A DNA stretch of 53,361 bases, taken from the NCBI GenBank assembly GCA_023475025.1, contig JAMCWB010000027.1, positions 1 through 53,361 on the forward strand, read 5' to 3'. The stretch comes from Gammaproteobacteria bacterium. GTDB lineage: Bacteria; Pseudomonadota; Gammaproteobacteria; Pseudomonadales; Pseudomonadaceae. The first letter of the stretch is position 1; each line of letters starts with the position of its first letter. Positions 1-9,288 of this stretch are shown one piece after another. The notes beneath the pieces were generated by a model, which saw nothing but the letters and a program-made list of their open reading frames with translations, searched no databases and was not told the DNA's origin. A program made the translations under genes and the position numbers.

Positions 1-111
1 CTCACCCGTCCGCCGCTAAATCCAGGAGCAAGCTCCCTTCATCCGCTCGACTTGCATGTGTTAGGCCTGCCGCCAGCGTTCAATCTGAGCCATGATCAAA
101 CTCTTCAGTTT
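1..111 (-). rRNA. rrs: 16S ribosomal RNA, 5' end (partial)
   Basis: The complement reads as the start of a bacterial 16S rRNA: GAAGAGTTTGATCATGGCTC, then the universal helix region with AACGCTGGCGGCAGGCC and the V1 loop up to GGACGGGTGAG. By alignment with the known mature 5' end (AAAYTGAAGAG) the gene starts near base 111 and runs leftward off the window. The V1 sequence is of Pseudomonas type. The leader and promoters lie at 112-721. Confidence 0.97.
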
Positions 112-253
112 TAAATCTAGTTGGATTTTGAAAAAATCCTAAACTTGGCTCAGCCTTTACAAATAAACTCATGAATTCACAGAGTAACTTGCTTGGCTGA
201 TAATCTGTCGATCATCAAGACCCTGAGCAAGCACCCACACGAATTACTTGATT

Positions 254-271
254 CCAATTTTTTAAAGAGCG
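254..271 (-). promoter_or_regulatory. rrn boxA antitermination site
   Basis: On the minus strand this reads CGCTCTTTAAAAAATTGG, matching the rrn leader boxA (TGCTCTTTAACAATTT type), about 145 bases before the 16S 5' end. In the family, NusB/NusE bind boxA RNA and let RNA polymerase read through the untranslated rRNA operon. It lies downstream of all four rrn promoters, as expected. Apart from this site and the promoters, I see nothing else in 112-721. Confidence 0.8.
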
Positions 272-305
272 ATTCGGCCAGCGCTTCCGCTGAGCCAGGC
301 CGCGC

Positions 306-333
306 ATTCTACGCTAAGCCTCTAATTCGTCAA
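306..333 (-). promoter_or_regulatory. rrn promoter, gene-proximal (Pd)
   Basis: Minus strand: -35 TTGACG (333-328), 16-bp spacer, -10 TAGAAT (311-306), followed by a GC-rich discriminator GCGCGG and preceded by an A-tract that looks like an UP element. The 16-bp spacer and GC discriminator are typical of stringently controlled rRNA promoters answering to ppGpp/DksA; dksA itself lies at 17575. Confidence 0.8.
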
Positions 334-426
334 GCTTTTTTTCAACATTTCGTTGCCAGCAACGATACATCAAATCCGGCTTGTCTAACCCGCCAGGCCA
401 AGGCCTTGTGCGTGTCAGGGAGGCGT

Positions 427-454
427 ATTCTACAGCAGAAACCCTGCTCGTCAA
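427..454 (-). promoter_or_regulatory. rrn promoter (Pc)
   Basis: Minus strand: -35 TTGACG (454-449), 16-bp spacer, -10 TAGAAT (432-427), discriminator ACGCC. An A-rich stretch followed by GGTTGC and GAGGTG precedes the -35. It has the same geometry as the other three rrn promoters here. Confidence 0.78.
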
Positions 455-542
455 CACCTCTTTGCAACCTTTTTTACTGCCTGACTACCAACCCGAAGGT
501 GTGTTGCCGGCATCCTCCAGAGGAGGTGGTTGCGAGCGACGC

Positions 543-570
543 ATTCTACCGCGTCGCACCTTGCTGTCAA
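543..570 (-). promoter_or_regulatory. rrn promoter (Pb)
   Basis: Minus strand: consensus -35 TTGACA (570-565), 16-bp spacer, -10 TAGAAT (548-543), discriminator GCGTC. It is the only one of the four with a perfect -35. Confidence 0.78.
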
Positions 571-651
571 GCCCCAAGTCACCGCAAAATTATCGCTAAC
601 TTATTGATTGAAAAGAGCTTTTTTAAAACAGCCCCGTTCAGCAAGACGCGC

Positions 652-679
652 ATTATAGGCCGATCAGGCTGGCCGTCAA
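652..679 (-). promoter_or_regulatory. rrn promoter, distal (Pa)
   Basis: Minus strand: -35 TTGACG (679-674), 16-bp spacer, consensus -10 TATAAT (657-652), discriminator GCGCGTC. It lies about 45 bases past the pssA stop codon and 540 bases before the 16S gene, and is the farthest upstream of four evenly built rrn promoters. Confidence 0.8.
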
Positions 680-721
680 GCTTTAATCTACCCGAACGGC
701 GAATAATTCTATTGATCCAGA

Positions 722-1564
722 TCAGCCTTGCGCATTGTCAGCAGACTTCTGGCGTTGACGCCAGCGCCACAGCGCCTGCAATGGGCCAGACAAGGCATAG
801 CCAACAAAGATTAACCAGAGAATCCGCGAAGGATCAGTAGAGATCACTGCGAACACCAGCACAACCAGCAATATGACGAAAAAAGGAACCCGCCCCCGAA
901 GGTCCAGATCCTTGAAGCTGTAGTAGCGCACGTTACTGACCATCAACAACCCGGTCAGTGCTGCAAGAATACCGACGGGTAGCGCAATATCTCTGCCATC
1001 AATACCAAAATCGGTCAGTGCCCAGATCATGCCGGCAACAAAAGCCGCTGCTGCCGGGCTGGCAAGGCCCGTAAAGAAGCGTTTGTCCTCGCTGCCGATG
1101 TGAGTATTGAACCGTGCCAGGCGCAATGCCGCCCCAGCTACATAGATAAAGGCAAACACCCAACCCACTTTACCCAGGGCATGCAACGACCAACTGAACA
1201 CTACCAATGCCGGCGCCACACCAAAGGCAACCATATCTGAGAGCGAGTCGTACTCCGCACCAAAGGCACTTTGCGTGTTGGTCATGCGTGCGACACGCCC
1301 ATCCAGCCCATCCAGCACCATGGCAACAAAAATAGCGATAGCCGCATTGGCGAAGTTTCCATCCATAGCACTGACAATGGCAAAGAAACCAGAGAACAGC
1401 GCTGCGGTGGTAAACAGATTGGGCAACAGATAGATACCCTTATGGCGAACCTTCTTGCCGTCAGGCCCCGCTATCTCTTCAACATGCTCGTCGATCGGAA
1501 ACAGACTGAGGCTATCATCAGGCTGCTCGTCAGTACTGCTGTTCGGCTTGCTGTCATCACTCAT
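722..1564 (-). CDS. pssA: CDP-diacylglycerol--serine O-phosphatidyltransferase
   Basis: This 280-residue inner-membrane enzyme transfers a phosphatidyl group from CDP-diacylglycerol to serine, the committed step to phosphatidylserine and phosphatidylethanolamine. The CDP-alcohol phosphatidyltransferase signature DG-x2-AR-x8-G-x3-D-x3-D is complete at about residues 88-110, and several hydrophobic helices follow. The ATG at 1564 is preferred to an upstream in-frame start at 1702, which would add 46 residues of low-complexity basic sequence and run through the ilvC terminator; AAGGT lies just before 1564. It is on the same strand as the ilv operon, as in P. aeruginosa, but a strong hairpin separates it from ilvC, so it may have its own promoter. 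The acidic N-terminal 30 residues look disordered. Confidence 0.95.
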   Translation of the reverse strand: MSDDSKPNSSTDEQPDDSLSLFPIDEHVEEIAGPDGKKVRHKGIYLLPNLFTTAALFSGFFAIVSAMDGNFANAAIAIFVAMVLDGLDGRVARMTNTQSAFGAEYDSLSDMVAFGVAPALVVFSWSLHALGKVGWVFAFIYVAGAALRLARFNTHIGSEDKRFFTGLASPAAAAFVAGMIWALTDFGIDGRDIALPVGILAALTGLLMVSNVRYYSFKDLDLRGRVPFFVILLVVLVFAVISTDPSRILWLIFVGYALSGPLQALWRWRQRQKSADNAQG

Positions 1565-1633
1565 GGCATTACCTTGCAAGTAAAACGGACTAAGAGTTTG
1601 CGTGAATTCGCCGCACTCAGCAAATCCCACACA

Positions 1634-1664
1634 TGAAAAACGCGGCCATGGGCCGCGTTTTTCA
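1634..1664 (-). terminator. Rho-independent terminator after ilvC
   Basis: A perfect 14-bp inverted repeat (TGAAAAACGCGGCC and its complement) around a 3-base centre, with A and T runs on its flanks, so it could work in either direction. It lies 16 bases after the ilvC stop and before the pssA start, and should end the ilvINC transcript. Confidence 0.85.
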
Positions 1665-1679
1665 TCACACCGACAAGCC

Positions 1680-3240
<1,561 letters not shown>

Positions 3241-3241
<1 letters not shown>

Positions 3242-4965
3242 CAGGTGCGCTCCGTCTTGCTCAGCCACATATCACGCATGGAGCCGTCCTTGATCTGCAT
3301 CGGATAGACGTGCTCGGAATTGTCAACGCGGATATCCATGAAGACCAACCGATCACGGCTGGCAAAAGCGCGCTCCATAGCAGGCTTGAGATCTTCCAGC
3401 TTTTCCACGCGAATACCCACATGGCCATAGGATTCGGCCAGTTTGACGAAGTCCGGCAACGACTCCATGTAGGAGTGCGAATGACGACTACCGTACTGCA
3501 TGTCTTGCCACTGACGCACCATGCCCAGGGCCTGATTGTTCAGGGTAATGATCTTGACCGGCAGGTCGTATTGCAGACAGGTAGACAACTCCTGAATGTT
3601 CATCTGGATACTGCCTTCACCGGTCACACAAACCACGTCGGCATCAGGGTAGTGTAACTTGACGCCCATTGCTGCCGGCAAACCAAAGCCCATAGTGCCA
3701 AGTCCACCGGAATTGATCCAGCGGTTCGGCTTGTCAAAGGGATAATATTGCGCAGCAAACATCTGATGCTGACCGACATCCGAAGTCACATAGGCATCAC
3801 CCTTGGTGACTTCCCAGAGCGTTTCGATAACTTTCTGCGGCTTGATGATGGAACCGTCGCCTTCATCATAAGGGAACATGCGACCCTCACCACGCCACTC
3901 ACCGATCTGCTTCCACCAACTGGCCAAGGTTTCCTTGGCTGGGCGCAGATTATGCTCTTTGACCATAGCAACCATTTCATTCAGCACGCTATCAACCGGC
4001 CCAACAATAGGGACATCCGCGCGAATGGTCTTGGAAATCGACGCAGGGTCGATATCAACATGGATGATCTTGGCGTTCGGGCAAAACTTGCTCGCACCAT
4101 TGATAACCCGGTCGTCGAAACGCGCACCTACGCAGAGAATCACGTCGCTATGATGCATGCTTACGTTGGCTGTGTAGCTACCATGCATGCCCAGCCAGCC
4201 AATAAATTGCGGGTCAGTGCCAGGATAAGCACCCAGGCCCATCAATGTATTGGTAACCGGAACACCAAGCTCACGTACCAGCTCGGTCAGCTGTGCGGAG
4301 GCACCACCGAGGATCACCCCACCACCGGTATAGATCACTGGTCGTTTGGCTTCTGCCAGCAGTTCGAGCGCCTTGCGTATCTGGCCAGAGTGACCACGCA
4401 TTGCCGGGTTGTAGGAGCGTAGCTTGACCTTCTTCGGATAGCTGTACTCGAATTTTTCAGCCGGGTTGGTCATGTCCTTGGGGATATCCACAACCACTGG
4501 CCCCGGGCGACCACTCTGGGCGATATAAAAAGCCTTCTTGATAACCTCAGGAATTTCGCGCGGGTCCTTGATCATGAAGCTGTGCTTCACGATCGGACGC
4601 GAGATACCAACCATGTCAGTCTCCTGGAAGGCATCAGTACCGACCATAGTGCTCGCCACCTGACCGGAAAGCACAACCATAGGAATAGAATCCATGTAGG
4701 CCGTGGCAATACCGGTGATCGTATTGGTCGCACCTGGACCTGAAGTCACCAAAACGACACCCGCTTTACCTGATGCCCGAGCATAACCATCTGCCATATG
4801 GGCAGCTGCCTGCTCATGGCGCACCAGGATGTGCTCTACATCGTCCTGACGAAAAATCGCATCATAGACATGCAGCAGAGCACCACCGGGGTACCCGTAG
4901 ATATATTTAACACCCTCGTCACGCAATGAGCGGACGACCATCTCAGCGCCGGATAAAAGCTCCAC
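3241..4965 (-). CDS. ilvI: Acetolactate synthase large (catalytic) subunit
   Basis: A 574-residue thiamine-diphosphate enzyme that condenses two pyruvates, or pyruvate and 2-oxobutyrate, with loss of CO2. The catalytic Glu is in [13 protein letters not shown] (about residue 51). The ThDP/Mg motif near residue 445 reads GEGS...NN instead of the textbook GDGS, as I recall is usual in pseudomonads. The start is a GTG at 4965 preceded by AGAGGTG at good spacing; reading from 5082 would add 39 residues with no family similarity. A leader of nearly 300 bases with hairpins and a possible leader peptide precedes it. First gene of ilvI-ilvN-ilvC. Confidence 0.96.
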
Positions 4966-5290
4966 GTTTGAATCACCTCTAGCTTGCCATCCGCCATGGG
5001 CAGACAGCAGGATATCTGTTTTACTGCTCGGCAGCGCAGCCAGCGACGGTAGTCGCCAGTGCAACAGCTTGACTACATGCATTGGAGGCGGTTGGCCTGT
5101 GGTGCTGGAACCGCCTCACCCTGCGCGAGGTAGCGCGTGCGGGTGCCAGGCCGGGAGCAAGCGGGTGGCGCCTCCCGGATTGAGCAATCAGCATAACGAC
5201 TCGAGCGGTTGACTCAAGATGGGTCATGCTTGTGTGAACCACGAATTGTTTACACTCGAGACGCACAAGTCAAGTCAAGTAAGACAAAAG
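4966..5290 (-). promoter_or_regulatory. Long leader of the ilvINC operon, possible attenuator
   Basis: The 403-base gap between ilvI and the divergent gene at 5369 holds no recognisable gene. On the minus strand there are TTGACT boxes near 5270-5280 and a TAAACAAT-like -10, then an ATG at 5227 opening a reading frame whose early codons include a Val-Val-Met-Leu-Ile run. Two strong hairpins follow: 7-bp arms at 5151-5157/5172-5178, and 9-bp arms (GAGGCGGTT) at 5085-5093/5109-5117. The layout resembles a translation-controlled attenuator for branched-chain amino acids. No U-tract follows either hairpin, so the mechanism is uncertain. Confidence 0.4.
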
Positions 5291-5368
5291 CATGTGCCTA
5301 TAGGCGCATTGACCTGCTTTTCGCTATAGTTGATCGACTGACGCTAGCCATCAAGGAAAGGATTATCT

Positions 5369-5803
5369 ATGCGCACCCTCCTGCTTGTCTTTACCGTGTG
5401 CCTTTTCAGCACCAGCATTATTGCCGCACAGATGTACCGCTGGGTCGATGACAATGGTGTTGCCCAGTTTGGTCAGAACCCGCCACCAGACCGAGCCTAT
5501 GAGCGTGTCCAGCAGCGCACGGCACCACCACCCGGCGGACAACTGAGCCAACCGCAAGTCCGTCCGGATGCTGATGAGCGCAGCAGTGCGCTGTCAGAAC
5601 AAGACCGCCAGGCCCAACGCGAGCGACAGGCGCAACGTGAACAAGAGTGCCGTGAACTGGAGCAACGCCTGCAAACCCTGCAGAATAATCCACGCCTGCG
5701 CTTCACCAATGACCAGGGCGAGCTTGAAGTCATGGGAGAGGATCAGCGCCAGCAGTTGATTACCGAGACCAGAGCTGATCTGGAAACTTATTGCGCGGAC
5801 TGA
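5369..5803 (+). CDS. DUF4124 domain-containing secreted protein
   Basis: 144 residues. The N-terminal 20 residues form a Sec signal peptide (Met-Arg, a hydrophobic core, cleavage near IIAAQ). Then comes MYRWVDDNGVAQFGQNPP, the typical DUF4124 opening (a Trp-Val-Asp/Glu-Asp turn followed by a Tyr/Phe-containing strand). The rest is Gln-, Arg- and Glu-rich, with a coiled-coil-like middle (about residues 70-105) and a C-terminal Cys. Function unknown; such proteins are periplasmic or envelope-associated. AAGGAAAGG before the ATG supports the start. It is divergent from ilvI and overlaps the end of the convergent yqcC by 16 bases. The same gene sits at this place in P. aeruginosa (from memory, PA4697). 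Confidence 0.85.
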   Translation: MRTLLLVFTVCLFSTSIIAAQMYRWVDDNGVAQFGQNPPPDRAYERVQQRTAPPPGGQLSQPQVRPDADERSSALSEQDRQAQRERQAQREQECRELEQRLQTLQNNPRLRFTNDQGELEVMGEDQRQQLITETRADLETYCAD

Positions 5804-6117
5804 ACCAGATAATCGATCTGCTCAAGCACCACCAGCAGGTCGACACGTCGCTGCCCCAGGTGTTGCAGGCTCTGCTCGCCCATTGGCCTGAGCCCGCAAC
5901 GAGCGGGCAGTGGAGAGGAGTGTTCCAGTATCTGCTGCATGCGGGGCAGGAAAACCCACTGCAGCCACTGTTCATAGGCCAGGGTATCGGCACAGAAGGG
6001 CACCTGACTGGCCATTGCCTCCAGCTCTGGCCGCTGGCTCGACCACAGATCCAGTTGTTGCATGGTCTGCTCCAGCCGCACGAGCTGCTGGCCTAGCGCA
6101 TCCCGCTGCGGACTCAC
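5788..6117 (-). CDS. yqcC: YqcC family protein (DUF446)
   Basis: About 109 residues, all-helical, with the family core EWLQWV-type segment (here YEQWLQWVFLPRMQQIL) and a PLP(A/G) turn, matching E. coli YqcC in length and pattern. Function not established. I chose the GTG at 6117, two bases from the stop of the upstream lipoprotein gene (TGAGGTG), because it gives the family length; an alternative start at 6195 would add 26 basic residues inside the upstream gene. It probably shares a transcript with the lipoprotein and mrcB. The 3' end overlaps the convergent DUF4124 gene. Confidence 0.85.
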   Translation of the reverse strand: MSPQRDALGQQLVRLEQTMQQLDLWSSQRPELEAMASQVPFCADTLAYEQWLQWVFLPRMQQILEHSSPLPARCGLRPMGEQSLQHLGQRRVDLLVVLEQIDYLVQSAQ

Positions 6118-6118
6118 C

Positions 6119-6751
6119 TCAGAGCACCACGCGCGCCCGTTCGCGAGCCTGCTCGGCGCCCGAGCGATTACCCTGCTTTTCCCGCGCTTGTGCAATCAAC
6201 TGCCAGAGGCTGGCCTGCAGTGCCGGGCGGCCATCCGCATAGCTCAAGCCGCGTTGGGCCAGCTGTTCTGCTTGCGCAGCATCGCCCTGCGCCAATCGCA
6301 CCTGCGCCAGCTGATGCAGCACCTGCGGCTCACGCGGAGCAATCCGCATGGCCCGCTCCAGACTGGCCGACGCAGCATTCAAATCACCCTGACCTTCCTG
6401 CTGACGGGCGGACGTCAGCAGCGCCAATACGGGGCCATCCAGCTGTTCATCGGCCTGCAACCCCGAACCGCCGGAAGGCGCTGGACGGGAAGGTTCAGTG
6501 GATGGCCGCTGCGTATCAGTCGACTCCACTGGCCAGGACTCTACCGGCCGCGAGCCACCAACACCATCGGGCACCAGCACCACCACCGGATCACGCTGTG
6601 AAGGGACCGGCGTGACCGGCGGCAAGCCGGGGCGGTCGTCATTCGATACGCTGCGGCCAGAATCCACTACCGGAATAGAGCCTCCGGTTCCCGCACAGCC
6701 GGTTACCAGCAGGGCTACCGCAATCATCCAACCTGTTCGCTTCATCATCAT
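6119..6751 (-). CDS. TPR-containing outer-envelope lipoprotein
   Basis: 210 residues. The signal peptide ends in the lipobox LVTG-C (Cys near residue 19), so it should be lipid-anchored. A Pro/Ser/Asp-rich linker (about residues 20-95) leads to three tetratricopeptide-like helical pairs at about 100-205, with alternating Ala, Leu and Tyr positions and RALRIAPREPQ-type turns. TPR folds bind partner proteins. Its place directly after mrcB, 33 bases apart, suggests a role near the cell-wall synthase PBP1B, but that is an inference from position. GAGG lies 5-7 bases before the first of three Met codons. Downstream yqcC is almost overlapping. Confidence 0.85.
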   Translation of the reverse strand: MMMKRTGWMIAVALLVTGCAGTGGSIPVVDSGRSVSNDDRPGLPPVTPVPSQRDPVVVLVPDGVGGSRPVESWPVESTDTQRPSTEPSRPAPSGGSGLQADEQLDGPVLALLTSARQQEGQGDLNAASASLERAMRIAPREPQVLHQLAQVRLAQGDAAQAEQLAQRGLSYADGRPALQASLWQLIAQAREKQGNRSGAEQARERARVVL

Positions 6752-6784
6752 TTAATCCTCATTAGCCATTCTGGCAGGCACCTT

Positions 6785-9154
6785 CTACCACCAACCCCGA
6801 ATGCGATCCAGCAACCCCTCATTAGCGCCCTGCTCACCCTGATTACGCTGACGCTCCCGGCCTGACTCGTATTCGTAGCGACCGGCATCCGGCAAGACCG
6901 ACTGACAACCCGGCCCCGGCAGCGGTTCATAACCCGCACGAAACGCGACTTGCTCGGCCCCCGGACAGCTCTCATCGCTGCCTTGCCCGGTCACGGGGTC
7001 AACCCAGGCCAGCCGCACGGTGGAGGGCGGCGTAGCCGACAGGCTACGCGGCCTGGCTTCGCGCATAAAGTGGCTCCATACCTGCAGAGCACCTGTGGCA
7101 CCGGTCAACCGGGTTGACGCATTATCATCACGCCCGACCCAGGAAACCGCGACCAGATCATCTGAGAAGCCAGCAAACCAGCTATCGCGCAAATCATTGG
7201 TGGTACCGGTCTTGCCCGCCACCCGCAGGTTCGACGGCAACTGGTTATACGCCGAACGCCCGGTACCCTCAGTCATCACGCGACTCAGGCCATCCTGCAG
7301 CAAATAGATACTGGCCTGATCAAAGCGTTGCTGGACCTCATAGGGGTAGCGCCGCAATGGCTCCCCTTCAGCGGTCAGCACATTACGGATGCCACGCAGC
7401 GGCGTATTGTACCCGCCATTGGCCATGGTCTGATACATATCCGCCACCTGTACCGGCGTCATGCTGCCGGAGCCCAGCAGCATCGACGGAAAGGGCCGCC
7501 AGTTATGCGCAACACCTAACCGCTCGACGGTACGCAGCACCTCAGGCACACCCAGCTCAACGCCCAGTCGCACCGCAGCCTGGTTATAGGACCGGCTCAA
7601 AGCTTCATGCAGGGGCACCACGCCATGGCTTTCGCGACTGTAATTCTGCGGTGACCAGGTGCGGCCCGGCTCAGCTTCAAGGGTAATCGGCGAGTCCTCG
7701 ACCGGACTGATCAGCGAATAACGGTCCGCTCGCTCCAGCGCGGTCAGGTAGATCGCCGGCTTGATCAATGAGCCCACCGGCCGCGAGGCATCAAGGGCAC
7801 GATTAAAGCCCGAAAAACGGGGATTGCTGCCGCCGACCAACGCCATCACCTCCCCGGTCTGCGCGGCAGTAACCACCATGGCTGATTCCAGCCCCGCGTC
7901 CGGCTGAGCCAGGTTCAGCCGTTGCAAGGTTGTCTCCACGGCCTTTTCCGCCTTGCTCTGAATCAGCGGATCAAAACTGGTGAAGATGCGCAGGCCCTCA
8001 CTGGACAAGTCTTCATCCCGATAATCTTCACGCAACTGACGGCGGACCAGATCCATAAAGGCAGGAAAGCTCGAGTCGGCCAGCCGCCCGCGCTGCACCA
8101 CATCAAGTGGCTTGGCCTGGGCGCGCTCAGCCTGCTCGGCACTGATAACCTGTTGCTCTGCGAGCATACCAATTACCAGGTCACGGCGAGCCTGGGCGCG
8201 CTGGGCATGTCGTCGCGGGTTATACATGGACGGCCCCTTGACCATGGCCACGAGCAAGGCGACCTGATGCAACTCCAGTTCGTGCAAAGGCTGGGCAAAG
8301 TAGTACTGACTGGCCAGACCAAAGCCATGGACAGCACGACGACCATCCTGCCCGAGGAAGACTTCGTTGAGATAAGCCTCAAGAATCTCCTCCTTCGGAT
8401 AATGCCGTTCGAGCAAGACCGCCATGATGGCTTCATTACCCTTGCGGATCAGGCTACGGTCACTGGTCAGGAAGAAATTCTTTACCAATTGCTGGGTCAG
8501 CGTGCTACCACCCTGCACCACACCTCCGGCGCGGAGATTGACAAAAAAGGCCCGTGCTATCCCTTTCAGCGAGATACCGAAATGCTGGAAAAACTCCCGA
8601 TCCTCCACCGCCAGCAGGGCATCGACCAGGTAGGGTGGCGTCTGATCCAGGCGTACCAGAATGCGGCCCTCGTTGTGCGCCGGATAGATACCCCCGATCA
8701 CCAGGGGCTCCAGCCGGGCCATGACCGGATCATCAGGGCCATTCAGGGCACTGATCTGATTACCCTGGAACTGCACACTTAATGCACGCGCCGGCTCTGT
8801 GCCCTCAAAAAACCTGAAACCCCGGGTATGCAAGTCAACTCGCTGCGCACTGGCAGCAAACTGTCCCGGCGAGCGGGCCGCAGACTGATTGCGGTAGCCG
8901 AGTGCGGTCAGCTCTTCGACAAATTCGTCACGGCTAAGCCCCTGTCCGACAAACAGTTCCAATGGGCGCGCAAAAACCTGTGCCGGGACCGCCCAGCGTT
9001 GGCCAGAAAACTTCTCCTGCACCACGGCATCCAGGTAAACCACCAAGCCGATAAACAACACCAGCCCGACCAGCCCCAACTTGAGCATCAACAAGCCCGT
9101 CCAGCGGAGCCAGCGACGTGAAGCCTTACCTTTCTTGCTGCGTTTTTTTGCCAT
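6785..9154 (-). CDS. mrcB: Penicillin-binding protein 1B (bifunctional transglycosylase/transpeptidase)
   Basis: A 789-residue inner-membrane enzyme that polymerises lipid II and cross-links peptidoglycan. In order: a basic cytoplasmic tail and one transmembrane helix (about residues 20-45); the UB2H domain that in E. coli binds activator LpoB (about 55-140); a GT51 transglycosylase with the catalytic-Glu motif EDREFF and QGGSTLTQQLVKN; and a transpeptidase with SLIK (SxxK), SYN (SxN) and KTGTT. The C-terminal tail is Gly/Gln/Arg-rich. Start at MAKKRSKKG with GCAGG before it; the open frame extends 15 codons further without similarity. It leads the operon with the TPR lipoprotein and yqcC. 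It is also called ponB in Pseudomonas. Confidence 0.97.
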   Translation of the reverse strand: MAKKRSKKGKASRRWLRWTGLLMLKLGLVGLVLFIGLVVYLDAVVQEKFSGQRWAVPAQVFARPLELFVGQGLSRDEFVEELTALGYRNQSAARSPGQFAASAQRVDLHTRGFRFFEGTEPARALSVQFQGNQISALNGPDDPVMARLEPLVIGGIYPAHNEGRILVRLDQTPPYLVDALLAVEDREFFQHFGISLKGIARAFFVNLRAGGVVQGGSTLTQQLVKNFFLTSDRSLIRKGNEAIMAVLLERHYPKEEILEAYLNEVFLGQDGRRAVHGFGLASQYYFAQPLHELELHQVALLVAMVKGPSMYNPRRHAQRAQARRDLVIGMLAEQQVISAEQAERAQAKPLDVVQRGRLADSSFPAFMDLVRRQLREDYRDEDLSSEGLRIFTSFDPLIQSKAEKAVETTLQRLNLAQPDAGLESAMVVTAAQTGEVMALVGGSNPRFSGFNRALDASRPVGSLIKPAIYLTALERADRYSLISPVEDSPITLEAEPGRTWSPQNYSRESHGVVPLHEALSRSYNQAAVRLGVELGVPEVLRTVERLGVAHNWRPFPSMLLGSGSMTPVQVADMYQTMANGGYNTPLRGIRNVLTAEGEPLRRYPYEVQQRFDQASIYLLQDGLSRVMTEGTGRSAYNQLPSNLRVAGKTGTTNDLRDSWFAGFSDDLVAVSWVGRDDNASTRLTGATGALQVWSHFMREARPRSLSATPPSTVRLAWVDPVTGQGSDESCPGAEQVAFRAGYEPLPGPGCQSVLPDAGRYEYESGRERQRNQGEQGANEGLLDRIRGWW

Positions 9155-9288
9155 AACCTGCTCTTGATTTGTCCTGGGCTGCACACTGCCTGCGGCCACG
9201 AATCTGTTACTCTCTATGTTACCGGCTTGGCCCGCACTTGGCGCGGCCAGCCTGCTGTTTTCTCAGTCATTCAGACCAAGGACATCCC

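Noticed and set aside
193-840. A 215-codon open frame and a 72-codon frame on the plus strand near the left edge.
   Set aside because: They run antisense through the rRNA leader with its four promoters and boxA, have unusual Ser/Cys/Arg composition and no domain pattern.
5021-5266. The 68-codon leader frame before ilvI as a real protein.
   Set aside because: It has weak ribosome-site support and spans strong hairpins. Only its first 15-20 codons are of interest, as a possible leader peptide, so it is not listed as a gene.
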